A DNA stretch of 64,000 nucleotides from Lentinula raphanica (GCA_027919835.1 JANVFP010000011.1:496001-560000); one strand, 5' to 3'. Positions 42,403-55,019 are shown, counted from the first letter of the stretch. A program made the numbers and translations. The notes: generated by a model not told the origin, from the letters alone.

Positions 42403-45400
42403 TTAAGGTGGAAGAACGGAAGGGTTGGAGACGATGTTGGACAGCGATGGCGGTGGTGTCTTGACCTCCCAATGGAACCGGATGTCGATACCGCGCCAAG
42501 AGAATGATTGAAGTTTGTTGTTATATTGGCATATGTCGAGGTTAGCGGGTGTAATACCGATTTGCAAGATGATGCAGATGAGATTGTCGGTCTGACCTCT
42601 TCGAACCAAGCGACATTGGAGCTAAAAAACCATATAAGAGTTGATATACCAAACAGGGGTGTCAACGTACGAGTTGAACATCGTTGTGGTCGATATGTAC
42701 ACCGGATAGGAAGGTGTGTAATTTCTCAAGGACAGAAGCAGCTTGTAGAGGTGAATTGGCGTCGCTGGGAGGAATATAGTAAACGGATTCCATGACATCA
42801 CGTAGGATCTTCCCGGCGACCGGATTGTACTCCCAATCCAAACCGCGCTTGGAGTTGTAGATGGTTTGTGTGCGAAAGATGAACTCGTCAAGACTATGGA
42901 TAGGTTAACGGGATTGATAACAATGACAAAAGATCAACAGAACTTACCGCAGCAGTCCAGCTCGTATAGACGGGGACAACATACGATACCTTTGAGCTAG
43001 CTCCGTTCGCTCACGTCGAGCAACCACGACACCTGGTAAAGATCGGATGGGTTGGAAAATATCGGACTCGATCGCAGGATAAGGCTTTCGATAGTGGATG
43101 TCCCATGAGTTACTTTCCATGAAATCACGGTCAGTGCAGCCGGGGGAGTATTCCAAGTACATCTTCCTGCAAGCAGTATCGCCGACCCATTGAAAATGCC
43201 GAACAGACACGCCGGAGGATAGACAAACGACGTCCTTCACGCTGGGACAGTGGGAGATGGTGAACCCTCGATTGATCCATTTTTGACAGAGAGCGATAGA
43301 GTGAGTATGTGTCAATCGTCCGTTGAAAGCGAACGAAGTGCGGTCGATCAAAGTCGGTTTTGCAAATAAACAATATGCGGCACAATGGGTGATGATGTTC
43401 ATAACACACGCTATGTTTCACGATAAATAACAGCATAGTGTAAAAGGAGGTTACGCACTGGAGTGAAATGAGAGCACGGCACCAACTAGTGAACCTCTGA
43501 CCGCTATAATCTGTATAGTTTTGCCGGCACGTACAAAATTCCAGACGGCGACGAAGAATCGAGCAGGATAGTCATGTGTGTTGTGGACGACGACGTTGGA
43601 CGAAGAGTTGCAGACTCTGTTCCAGTCGTCGAAAAACGACGGAAGTTGGTTCTGTTTAGGTTGAAACACATAGCCTTTTGACAATATCCAATTGCCAACG
43701 TCAATGCATCGAGACAAGTGGCAGTATGTATCAAGGTCAGACGAATGGTTGTCGGTGTCGTAGCACTCTCTGTTGAAGAATTGGAGAGCAGCAGACCCGC
43801 TGATAATCGCACCAGTGGTTGCCTAGTGAATGTGACGACGTTAGAGTCGCGACGATAGCAATAACAGCAGACCTACTTGGACAAGGCGAAAATCACCGAT
43901 TTCGTCTTCATGAAAGGAAGGAGACAACACCCGCTTGATGGCACAGGATACAGTAAAGCTTTTGTAAAAAACACTGATAAGTTATCGGGTACCTATTGCA
44001 AATAGTTGTGATAACCCGGAGGGGGTCCCGGAAATGGCCCCGGGGGGTGGTCATGCCTGTCACCACCTGTCACATATGGCTTATATTTACTGTTTTGGGT
44101 AATTAATAATCATCCAGATATTAAATAAGCAGTACATTTTCAAAAAAACCCGAAAATTCCTAAAAATTCATAAAAAACCTAAAATGGCCTGATTAGGTCA
44201 GATCAGGATATATAAGCAAATGACCTCATATGATAAAAAATGATGTAGGGTCAATCTAGGTACTAAAAATAGCCTGAAAAATCACTAAAAATGCGAAAAA
44301 TATTTAGGGATGGTATAGAGCCTATTGCAGGTCCAGGCACATTAAAATTACCAAAAAAGGAAAAAATTGATCATGATGTAATCTTGTAGCAAAAAATTTG
44401 AAAAAAATCCTAAAATAGTCAAAAATTCAGGGGTGCCTTGTTGGCCCTGAAAACGCAAAATAAAAAAAATACGCGACAAGTGTAAAAATTTTTATCACTC
44501 CAAATCATTCCAAATCCACTATACAGTCAGTATATATGATGTATATGCTATTTTTAGCATCCTAGTACCTTTATTGGGCTAAAAATAGAACTTGATCTCA
44601 TCTGATAGCAAAAAATCTGAAAAAATCATAAAAAATGCTCAAAAAATTCAGGGGTGCCTCAGTAGCTCTGAAAATGCAAAATAAAAAAATTTACACGACA
44701 CAATTGAAAAACAAAATCACTCCAAATCATACCAAATCCACTATACAGTCAGTATATATCATGTATATGCCATTTATAGCACCCCTAGTACCCTCAATCA
44801 CTTATATCACTCAAGAATCATACCAAACTGAATAATTTGGGGAGTAAATATATTGTACATGATATTTTTAGCACACCTAGTACTCTTGATAACTCAGAAC
44901 AATTTATATTACTCAATATGTTCAGTACACTTAGCACTTATCACACCTAACACACTAAAACTCATAACAGTACTTATATGTATTATACTTAACACAGTTG
45001 ACAATGAAAATACTCAAAACAGTATTATCAGTCACTATACTTAACACACTTAAAAGTCAAAAAGTGGGAACAATGTTACTTAATATACATAACACACTTA
45101 TTGTTATACTATAGCACACTTATAACAACGAGTTTTGGGCGCTTATGGGCGCTTATTTGGTGTTTTTAAGTCGAAATTCATTAATAGCACACTCAATAAT
45201 TTTTGTGTGGGCTCTATACTGTGTAAGGATGTTGTCTATATCATATTCCTCTAGATACAATTCAGAGAACTCGAAAATTCAACCTGTGAGGCTGGCTATA
45301 TTGTGATCTTTTGAAATATAACAGTGTTTTATGTAAATGTCAATGCATATGTCCATGTAATGCAAGTATACTGATGGTGGATCATGAGGGAATCACTCCT

Positions 45401-47255
45401 ACAGTCTACTAGAAGTGTCTGGACATGGTTCAGATACTCACTATGACTATTGGACTCTGTGATATACATGTACATATTTCATGTAGACTATAGATGTCTA
45501 CACTTACATGTAACAATAGATGTCATATTCAATGACCCCCATTACAGATCTCTTGGCTGTATCACATAGAATTAGCATAGAATAGGTTGTAGGATGACTC
45601 TTTTCATGACCCAGTAGCAGTTTGACTTCATAACATGGGTGTATGCATGGACATTTACATAAAACACTGTTATCTCACAAAAGATCACAATATAGCCAGT
45701 CCCACAAGCTGTAATCTTGAGTTCTCCAAATTGTATCAAGTGTAGTATGATATAAACAACATCCTTACACAATATAGAGCCCATACAAAAATTATTGAGT
45801 GTGCTATTAATGAATTTCGACTTAAAAACACCAAATAAGCGCCCATAAGCGCCCAAAACTCATTGTTATAAGTGTGCTATAGTATAACAATAAGTGTGTT
45901 ATGTATATTAAGTAACATTGTTCCCACTTTTTGACTTTTAAGTGTGTTAAGTATAGTGACTGATAATACTGTTTTGAGTATTTTCATTGTCAACTGTGTT
46001 AAGTATAATACATATAAGTACTGTTATGAGTTTTAGTGTGTTAGGTGTGATAAGTGCTAAGTGTACTGAACATATTGAGTAATATAAATTGTTCTGAGTT
46101 ATCAAGAGTACTAGGTGTGCTAAAAATATCATGTACAATATATTTACTCCCCAAATTATTCAGTTTGGTATGATTCTTGAGTGATATAAGTGATTGAGGG
46201 TACTAGGGGTGCTATAAATGGCATATACATGATATATACTGACTGTATAGTGGATTTGGTATGATTTGGAGTGATTTTGTTTTTCAATTGTGTTGTGTAA
46301 ATTTTTTTATTTTGCATTTTCAGAGCTACTGAGGCACCCCTGAATTTTTTGAGCATTTTTTATGATTTTTTCAGATTTTTTGCTATCAGATAAGATCAAG
46401 TTCTATTTTTAGTCCAATAAAGGTACTAGGATGCTAAAAATAGCATATACATCATATATACTGACTGTATAGTGGATTTGGAATGATTTGGAGTGATAAA
46501 AATTTTTACACTTGTCGCGTATTTTTTTTTATTTTGCGTTTTCAGGGCCAACAAGGCACCCCTGAATTTTTGACTATTTTTAGGATTTTTTTCAGATTTT
46601 TTGCTACAAGATGACATCATGATCAATTTTTTCCTTTTTTGGTAATTTTGATGTGCCTGGACCTGCAATAGGCTCTATACCATCCCTAAATATTTTTCGC
46701 ATTTTTAGTGATTTTTCAGGCTATTTTTAGTACCTAGATTGACCCTACATCATTTTTTATCATATGAGGTCATTTGCTTATATATCCTGATCTGACCTAA
46801 TCAGGCCATTTTAGGTTTTTTATGAATTTTTAGGAATTTTCGGGTTTTTTTGAAAATGTACTGCTTATTTAATATCTGGATGATTATTAATTACCCAAAA
46901 CAGTAAATATAAGCCATATGTGACAGGTGGTGACAGGCATGACCACCCCCGGGGCCATTTCCGGGACCCCCTCCGGGTTATCACAACTATTTGCAATAGG
47001 TCCCCGATAACTTATCGGTACTTTTTACAAAAGTTTTACAGTATCAGCTGTTGATGGAGTATGCGCGACGATAGAGATCGGTTACATAAAATTACCCGCT
47101 CGACAGGTGGACTGGATATTGATCAGATCTGGGACGTCGAGTAAAGCTATGATTTTCTCCACAACTGATACATCTCTGTATTAAATCAGAGGAGTGCATG
47201 ATGGAAAGAGGCGGACGACTTACAGATCACTGAGTAACCCAAAATCAGCATTCAT
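42403..47255 (-). pseudogene. F-box/nucleotidyltransferase-like gene, split by a foldback element
   Basis: Exon 1 (47255-47224), exon 2 (47175-47096) and exon 3 (from 47047) join in phase. They encode an F-box-like start, VVEKIIALLDVPDLINIQSTCRA. After the foldback element the same exon continues at 43949 with a frame that fits, ending in GDFRLVQ. The next exon has AIISGSAALQFF followed after about a dozen residues by SDLDTY; the G-S and D-x-D spacing is that of the nucleotidyltransferase fold. Later exons give WILSKGY, a conserved block with FVRAGKTIQIIAV, NIITHCAAYCLFAKPTLIDRTSF and a C-terminus ending at 42403. The family is a large, uncharacterised one in Agaricomycetes. The enzyme idea rests only on the motif and is tentative. 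Confidence 0.6.
43956..47036. mobile_element. Foldback element of 3,081 bp with ~1.4-kb inverted arms
   Basis: The left arm (43956 to about 45345) and right arm (about 45640-47036) are near-identical reverse complements around a loop of about 300 bp. The outer ends read AAGCTTTTGTAAAAA and, on minus, AAACTTTTGTAAAAA. A 7-bp duplication TACAGTA flanks it (43949-43955 and 47037-47043). Apart from GC-rich blocks just inside each end (GGAGGGGGTCCCGGAAATGG), it is very AT-rich and encodes nothing convincing. It belongs to the class of long-TIR, non-autonomous elements. Confidence 0.9.
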
Positions 47256-47896
47256 AACTGATAACGTCGAGGAGGACGAGTGTTAACGTTAAGGACCGAC
47301 AACGCGGGATATGAATCACGCAGGGCTAAGCAACGTTGAAAAAAAATCGAACAGCAACTTATATACGTATCGAAACCCATTGTAGGCATAGGAGCTGGCG
47401 TTGGACATCGGTGTCCAGACCGCAACGAGACCAGCTAGCGAGGTCGGTCGATTGTCGATCGTAAGCGCAGTCGAACAGCGTTGGATGCTATGTGCATCCG
47501 CAAAGTCGGTTGATTCTCGTGATCGTTAGTGGAGTCCCAGTCAGATGGACATGAGGTACAGCAGAGGAGGCAGGTGAGGTTAATGGACCAAGGTGTAGGG
47601 ATTGAGCATCAGGGGAGGTTTCGCACTGTCTACGGCCGCAGGCGCTGTAACTGAGATGCACAGCAGGGGACGAGTCGTGATCAGATCAAACCTGAGGAGA
47701 AAAGTATCAGATTAACCATGATCAGGTACACCATGAGAGAAAAAAAGTGATGAGACATGATTGATCGTAACCTGGAATGGGGGATGTGTTGCAGTGAAAA
47801 ATGTATTACTGAAGAGTGCGATATGCAGAAGGGGAGGAAACGCAGTAGACGACACTCAGAAAATAGTATGTGAAGGGGCGAACTGTGAGGACCGAC
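47256..47896. other. Intergenic stretch, no gene seen
   Basis: Holds the promoter side of the F-box gene. No coding pattern with acceptable splice sites is visible. Confidence 0.35.
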
Positions 47897-48046
47897 CTTG
47901 GTATACATCTTGAACGTAAGCATGATCTCCGGAATACGGTACCAGCGAGTCGCCACGGATACAGTCGTTCCACCTTGACCCTTACCAACGGGGGCCGTGG
48001 TGTCGATGCTCCTTCCAAGCCCAAAATCACAGAGGATTCGGAGTAG
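47897..48046 (-). pseudogene. MAP-kinase activation-loop fragment
   Basis: On minus a 50-codon open stretch reads ILCDFGLGRSID, then SVATRWYRIPEIMLTFKMYTK. This is the DFG motif, activation loop and APE-region of a MAP kinase, closest in style to the Slt2/Mpk1 or Fus3 groups. The TEY phosphorylation motif that should stand before VATRWYR is replaced by TVS, and APE reads IPE. No kinase N-lobe or later exon was found on either side. It overlaps, in another frame, the end of the Ser/Pro-rich gene. It is best seen as a stray exon of a decayed kinase gene. Confidence 0.6.
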
Positions 48047-50350
48047 ATTTTGGTAGACTCAGCAATCTTGGAAATGGCCGCAGCAAGTTCTACCGGCTCT
48101 TCGCCCTCACCACCATCATCCTCGCCCCTAGGCTCCTCCAACCCAGCGACAGCAGCAAACGAGACATACCCATCAAACTGTCGGCATCGCATGGACGCAG
48201 TGTCTACACCGTGGCGATGGAGACAAAGGCGAAGAGGAGGGCACAATCGTCGGAGTTGTATGCGTACTAGAACGGTGCCGATGCTGGTTGTGGGAAGGAG
48301 GAGACGGAGAAGGCAGAGAAGATGATACGTTCACGTTCAACGGCATCGTGGACTGTGATGCTGTGAAAGACCAGCTGTTTCTCTGGTCAAAAGGCTACTA
48401 GGACCCTGCTGAGCATACGACCGAGCAGGATCCATTCCAATTCCAGCTCCCGTTGACGTCGGAATGGATCTCCGTCTGGTATCTGGAGGTTCCAAGCTGT
48501 ATTTGGCCAGTACCAGTCCCAGTACTCACAGAATCACCTCATCCGTGGAGTCGAGCTCGGTGCTTACACTAGGCGCTGTCTCCAACGGAAACGCATGACG
48601 TGGGCGGGGAAGATGTGACGAGGCCTGAAATGAATAGAGTGATGTAGAGTTGGAGGGTACAGGCGACGTGTACGATCGCATGCAATGGGTGACAGAAGCT
48701 GATGGCGATGGATGAGGAAGGTAACGCGGGTAGCTGTGGAGTGGCAAAACGTGTATAGTAAGGTGTTTGTGCAACAGCCTGTATAAGCGTAGGAGGAACC
48801 TAGGGTACCTGTAATGAGACGGACTGTGGAGGACGTCAGACGGATGATCTAAGTACAACGTGTGTATCAGACAAACCTCATCGTCGTCTACGTATTCGTT
48901 GTCGTCCAGCTGACCCTTGTTCCATAACCAACCCAGGATACTCGCATCCGACCGAGCTCGTGAACGGGAACGTCTTCTTGTACCCTTTTGAACATCAACA
49001 CCTTGGTCTGATGAGCCTGCTGTCGGCCTGTGCGTCTGCAATGAGCACCCGTTCCAAACATGCACGCAAAATTTGTTGGTGATGTTTTAGAGGTTGATCT
49101 AGTCAGTCATGATGCATGGCTGCTGGCCCGGGACAGGTCCGGCCTATTCGATAATGAGCTGTTACAATGTATAGATCCTGCAGTCGTGATGGAGGTGGAT
49201 GGCTGGACCGAAGGTATAGGGATAGGCAGAGGGGATGACGGACTTTCGAGCGAACGAGAAGGCATTCAGCGTCGAGCGACGAAGATTGTTCCATCGTGTT
49301 TGGCAGAGACGACGCTACGTTTGGAAGGGTATCAGTGAGCAAATCGTACAGGCGAACCAATTGGACGCACGCAAGTCTCTGGGACATGTAAATCCACCCT
49401 TTTCGCTGAACGACAGATAGAATTAGTAAAGGATTGGTCGACAGAAGACAAAGTGATGACAAAAGTCTTGGGATGAGAAAGACCGGTGTTGAAGTTTGGA
49501 GAATTTAACGTTGTTTTGAGGTGACTTGAAATGCAAAGAATGCACCGAGTCGTCGAACATGCTGAGCGACAAGAGGAGAGAGAGACTGTGAAACAATAGA
49601 ATGATCTAGCACCACGAGCCGCATCAGTGTGCTAGAATCACTCACTTGAATAGACAGAGATCCGTTGGTATAGCTTGGGCGTTGAGAAGCGATTGAAGCG
49701 TGAAGGGCGACTCTGTTTTCACTGTAAGTTCGATGCATCGCGTTTTTGAGTGGGAGGTTGCCGGAAAGAGACGTACTTGAGCGCTGACCGAAAGGCGAGG
49801 ATCCCCGTGAGCGAGGATATTCTAGAGGAGTGCGGTAGCTGGAACCGTTTGAGATGGATGATTGGGTACGGTCGGATATGGTCAGTCTGGGTGGCGAGTT
49901 GTGGATTGGTGAAGAAGGTTTATCATATTCATTGTCGTGCAGGTTCATGTCGATTGGGCCGGGAGATACACCGCGCAGGGCGAAGGGTGCGACAGGTGGA
50001 ATCAGAGGGGACGGCGAACGACCGTTACTTTCTTGTTCAGAAAGGGAAGGTCGTCTCAACCCTTGTTCCTGCGAGGGTTCGACTATTGGGGGAGGAATTG
50101 TGGACGACGTCGGAGGGTTGTTATCAGAAATGAGAGAACTGATCTCTCGACTGAGTTTCATGGCAGCATCCGCATTCAATGCCCGCTCTTCCTCTTCTGG
50201 GCTCATGTAAGTTGGATGCATCGCGTTTTTGAGTGAGATAAGAACCAGGATATACCAAGGAAGAGTCTATGGGAGACATCCACGGAAGTATCCCTACTAC
50301 GAGGATCGAAGACTTTGAAATGCAACCATTCCCAGCCTTGTGCACGCCAT
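48047..50350 (-). CDS. Ser/Pro-rich hypothetical protein in several exons
   Basis: On minus, exon-like frames with donors and acceptors run from about 50350 to 48047. A segment with RAQGWEWLHFKVFDPRSRD is followed by a long Ser/Pro-rich exon (50221-49653) starting near MHPTYMSPEEEERALNAD and ending at a GTGAGT donor. Next come frames rich in Ser and Pro, an Arg/Ser segment (RRRSRSRARSDASILGWLW) and a terminal piece DGYVSFAAVAGLEEP with an acidic run. It is mostly disordered by composition. I cannot assign a family, and the exon joins after 49650 are uncertain; parts may belong to separate or decayed genes. Confidence 0.35.
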
Positions 50351-50472
50351 ACGCTTTTGAGACGACAATGACTGCTCTATTCAAAAGAGCAAAGCAATCC
50401 ACTTCAGTGAGTCAGAAATAGACCGTGATGGGAAAGATGTGATATAACTGTACAGTTATCATGTGATAGAAC

Positions 50473-52600
50473 ATGGCAGGCGACATGGAGCACTCTATCA
50501 TTTCCAACACCGTCAACGCCGAAGGAACGATCATGGACACGAATGATGACGGCGAAGTAGGTGAGTATTAATTTGTTGTTGATGTAGATACACTTTGCTG
50601 TAACGTCAACGACTGGGTCTGCATCATACTTCTCGTCTGCATGTACGTATGTGTATACAACTGAGGTGTAACCAGGCTTTGCGCGCTCTCTCCAGGGTGT
50701 CGGCCATTAAAGGTTATCACCAACGTTGTTACGCAGGTTACAGGCAGCGTGAATATGACAGCCCATGGTTGTGTTTTAGCAAAGCTTGCACCTGCATATG
50801 TAGTTATGCTTATGATATAAGCTGATATGTAGGGCCTCTACGTTTGACAGGAACAAGCTCAAGCTCGCTCATGAATCCTTTGGATAACTGTAGTCGTTCG
50901 GTGGGTATTTGAATATTTTGAAATCATGTGGAATAGACATTGACGAAACCTAGACGAGCTCGAAACACGCTTCCCGTTGTCTGTCAAGCACGTTCACAAT
51001 CCGGAAATTCTCTCTCCGGGATAGAATAGAAGAAGCACAGCAGGAGCACGAAAAGCTAGGGCTTGATTTTGTCGACACGCCAGCTACACTGGAAGAAGGT
51101 CTTATACTGGAATACAGGAGCTCGTCATCATCAGATGACGAGGAACAATCATCATCCTCGTCGTCGCCATTGTACCCGTCGTTGCCATCCTCCTCTACCC
51201 AACTCACGTCGTCGCGAGTCAGCAGGTCGAGGGGTAGAGCTGTTCGTCAGAAAGGAACCAAGAAGTTGCCTCGTAAGCCGAAGTGGGTGAGGCCAACTTT
51301 GCCTCCAGTTCCAGAGCGGACGCCAACTCCTCCTCCTGTTCGTCGACGGCATGAACAACGACGATGAACTCGCACTGCGCAAAAGGCGGATGCGCAAACA
51401 GGTATAACTGCCGGCGAAGGCTCAGACCATCGCGCAAGGTTGGCTCCGGTAGCTTCCACAATAGCTACTGAATTCGATAGCGATGTCATCCTGACCGCAA
51501 CGTCGGGTTATATAGGAATCGAACGGGTAGACGAGGAGGTGAAGCAGCAGCGTCAGCTGCATTCTCTGGACTATTTTGTAGGGGAAGATTCGCCGTTGAA
51601 GTTCAGGGTCATCGTGGCAGATGTTGATAACGCGTCAGTCACAAGATACAATACACAATTTTCAATGGTACTGACAAACGATTGTGCAGTGTTCCAGAAT
51701 TGTTCGCCGACGAAGGACATAGAGTGTTCGCTGCGTGTATACCTCCACCTTCCGGTGATCCGAGTTACCATAAAGCAGCGGAAGATGCTGCAGACGTTTT
51801 AGAAGAGTATAGACCGCTGTTTTTTAACGAGAAGGAGCCTTTTCCTCAGCATAGGCGTGGTGATTTTCCTGTGAAAGCGTTTGGGGTGTCATATGGAGGA
51901 GGCCAAGAGGTATGCTGCATCGTATTGAAGGTGGAGACGAGTTACTGAGTGCAATTTGATGGAGTAGGTGCCGAAATCGATATATCAAACAGACATTGAC
52001 ATGGAGCTGGTGAACCGCATACGCAACATGCGATGTTTCAAAAGACTGGCAGGGCATGCATCTGCAGCGTTCAAAACATGGGCACCCAAGTTGCACACCA
52101 TGTACAAGGAGTATACGCTACAGCTGCAGAAGCTGGTACCAGGCCTCCCGCAGAACTTCTCGAACAGTGTGTTCAGTTGTTGCACGTTGAACTTTGGCCC
52201 TCGGACGACGACTGTAGAGCATCTGGATCACAAGAACTATATCTACGGCTGGTGTGCCGTAACTGCGTTAGGGAGCTTTGACCATCGCATTGGAGGCCAC
52301 CTCGTGCTGTGGGACCTGAAGCTGTTGGTAGAGCTGCCTGCAGGTTGGACGATCCTCATTCCATCAGCATATCTTCGGCACTCCAACACCATCCTTCCTG
52401 AAGGCGACAGCAGATATTCATTCACGCAGTACACTGCCGGTGGATTGCTAAGAGTAATCAATGACGAGGGTATATCGAGAAGGAAAATGACAGCAGCGGA
52501 AAGGAAACATGCCCAACGATTGCAACGTGAACGCATAAATACGGACCTTAACTGTTACTCCACACTGGAGGAACTTGGTATTGTAGCTGATGATGTGTAA
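50473..52600 (+). CDS. TET/JBP-like 2-oxoglutarate/Fe(II) oxygenase
   Basis: Exon 1 starts at ATG 50473 (donor at 50561). A Ser/Arg-rich exon begins at 50954 and others lie at about 51440-51625, 51691-51910 and 51968-52600. The catalytic domain is in the last exon: TLNFGPRTTTVEHLDHKN gives the iron-binding H-x-D, the distal His is in SAYLRHSNT and the co-substrate-binding Arg in DSRYSFTQY. Between them lie GWCAVTALGSFDHRIGGHL and LVLWDLKLLVELPAG. This pattern is that of the Agaricomycete oxygenases related to TET/JBP, which oxidise methyl-pyrimidines in DNA. Substrate is not proven. The basic KKLPRKPKW stretch upstream may bind DNA. The join near 51350 needs an unseen intron or contains a frameshift. 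Confidence 0.7.
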
Positions 52601-52884
52601 ATTGAATATTATAGGTTGCAGTATGCAAAAACATTCAATTTAGTTTACATTATTATGCAATGGTTGATCTGCTATGCGCCAAACGCAATTTTAAATGCAT
52701 GTCATAACCATCGATAGTCCAACGATAACATGTTAGATGATACCGACATGATTATATGGTACAGTGTCGATGCCAATATAGAACAGCGATCAACACACAA
52801 CATTGATATGAAAGTAGAGCCAGTTAAAGAATACCATTCACTTCAAAATCACCGTACGACAGTTTATCTAGACAGCAAATAACG
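52601..52884. other. Intergenic stretch between two convergent genes
   Basis: AT-rich 3' flanks of the oxygenase gene and the minus-strand gene below. No gene seen. Confidence 0.4.
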
Positions 52885-54967
52885 TCAGAATATACAGTTA
52901 TGCGATGAATAACTTTCCTCATACCAATCTTCGTCCATCGGCTCTGCATCAGGAAGCTCGCGCTGTTTCTCCATCTGACGAGCGGTCATCGTCGTTGGCG
53001 ATGGATTGGCAGTGCCACGCTTTGGTTGTTTGCGACCTCCAGATGTCCTCAACGTTTTCAAAGGAGGACCATCGACCTGAACATCGGAGGAAGATTCGGA
53101 AGGACCATCAGATGTGGTGCTGTCGAAAGTGCGCTTTTTCGATTGAGATCCATTGGAGGACGTCGTAATTTCTGAGTTAGGAGGGGTAGGGGTAGATACC
53201 GGGGTAGATACCAGCGCAGCTTGGAGTTCTTGCAGTCATTGGCGAGCCGCCATCTGCTGAGACTCCTTGCGTTTGGTGTCGTTGGCATGCTTCTCCATAG
53301 CAAGCGCTAGTGCACGAGCACAATGTTGTTCGGCAAGTTCGGATGCGTCTTTTTCCTCTTGACGTTGGCGAAGCGTGAGTACAGCATATTGGTGGATGAG
53401 TAGTCGGAAATCTTCTTCGGTAGTGGGAAGAACTCGCATCTTGACAATGTGCATGGATGCATGACGAGCAGGTCGATCAACAGGTACATTGACGTCACGT
53501 CGAGAGTAAGTCATATCCCACCTAAGAACAAAGAGTGATTGAGCACAGCAGATAAATCTGAACGGGTGACATACATGTATGGCTGGATATCCATAGCCAC
53601 CATTGTTCCAACTCTGAACGTGTCATTGTATTTAATGGGGTGAACGAGTACTCCCTGTGCGTCGTAGAACTCCGGGATGAGGATCTTCACACCAGATAGG
53701 TTGTGTTCACGCGCAAGCTTGAGATAGTAACTCTCAGGATCAGGAAAATGGCCAAGTCGAATCTGGGTCAAATCCGCATCTGCTATGAATAATTTAGCGT
53801 ATTGTAATCTTGGACACATAATACGATCGAACCTTCGGGAAGAGGAGGAACAGTAAACGCTGCCAGATTCTGTTGTTGACGTCGTCGAGACATCTCCTCT
53901 GAAAAAAAAAGAATGAGTCTTTGGTAAACGCAAGCATTGAAGGTGTGCAACTGACGAGGAGAAGGCAGGATACCCTCTTGAACAAGTTACGCTATCATCA
54001 GTCAATGTGTAACGAATCATGTTAAAAACTCACGGTGAAGATCCGCGGGCGTAACAGAAGCAGTAGGTGTTGAACCACGGGGAACGTTCCCGAAGATAGG
54101 GCTGGATACAACCGGGAGACAATAGTCGCCACTACTTTGACGGACCCATCCATTGTTGTCAACGCCCGCAGGGTAGAGAGTATCTGTTCAGACATTCAGA
54201 GTATGAAATAAATAATATGTTGACTGAAAACGCACGATCTCGTTCCGCAGCTTGATCCACGTATGTCCCGAACGCAATCTGAAGGAAGCCAATCAGACGT
54301 TCGAACTTGGTCTTAGCCTTCGCGACGATAGACATTTCAGACGGAGTGTAGGGCGGTGAAGAGACCGTAGACGCATGAGTTACAAGGGTTCGCAGCTTAG
54401 CACGACGGAAAGTGTCGAAAGATATCTTAAGAATGAACATTCAGTGTGAAAGTTAGACACGACGAAGAAGAATATCACCTCGCCATTGAACGGGGCCATG
54501 TCGAAATAAGGTCCAGCTTTGTGAGTATTCCCACCGTTTGCCTCGCATATACGACCAATGACTCCGAATGTAGGGACGACACCGTCGGGGTCAACGACAG
54601 CCAGGGCATTGTCAGACCGGAAAGGTGCCTTTTTAATGATGTGGGGAAAATTAACAGAAGCGTTTGGGATAATAGCCGAAGGCATGTCGCCATAGAATTT
54701 CATAGAAGCCACGAGAGGGGAGAACTCAGATAGAAGGTTGTCGGTTACGTTATTGACAGTGTCTACCATGTTAGAGGTGTCAGCAAAGAGCATCTCATCA
54801 ATGGTGAAAGGCGCATCCATGTCGGAATCGTTGTTGAAAGATGATGGATTGGCGTCATGGTCGATGAGTCCTATGATATCGTTTGTTAACAAAGGGAGTG
54901 TACAGAAACAGTGATACTCACCATTAGTCACCGGAATATCAGAAGCAGAGTCATCCATGTTAGCCAT
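52885..54967 (-). pseudogene. Agaricomycete hypothetical gene with an internal stop
   Basis: Starts at ATG 54967 with MANMDDSASDIPVTNG; a 67-nt or similar intron follows and then a long acidic exon (about 54870-54480). Later exons encode FDTFRRAKLRTLV, DQAAERD, DPESYYLKLAREHNLSG, then KILIPEFYDAQG and FRVGTMVAMDIQPYM, then RRDVNVPVDRPARHASMHIV and a Gln/Arg/Ala-rich helix. At 53236-53238 an in-frame TGA interrupts the frame, which then continues for about 115 codons (SQSKKRTFDS, a nuclear-signal-like piece, and an acidic end) to a stop at 52885-52887. The middle part resembles a widespread hypothetical family whose members end in a disordered tail. No function is known. Confidence 0.5.
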
Positions 54968-55019
54968 GAGGGACCAAAAGGATTAGATGTCGAGAGCGAA
55001 CAAAATATGTGCTTTTTAT

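Noticed and set aside
44635..46356. Identical 66-codon frames on opposite strands
   Set aside because: They are mirror copies in the two arms of the foldback element, in very AT-rich DNA, without protein-like features.
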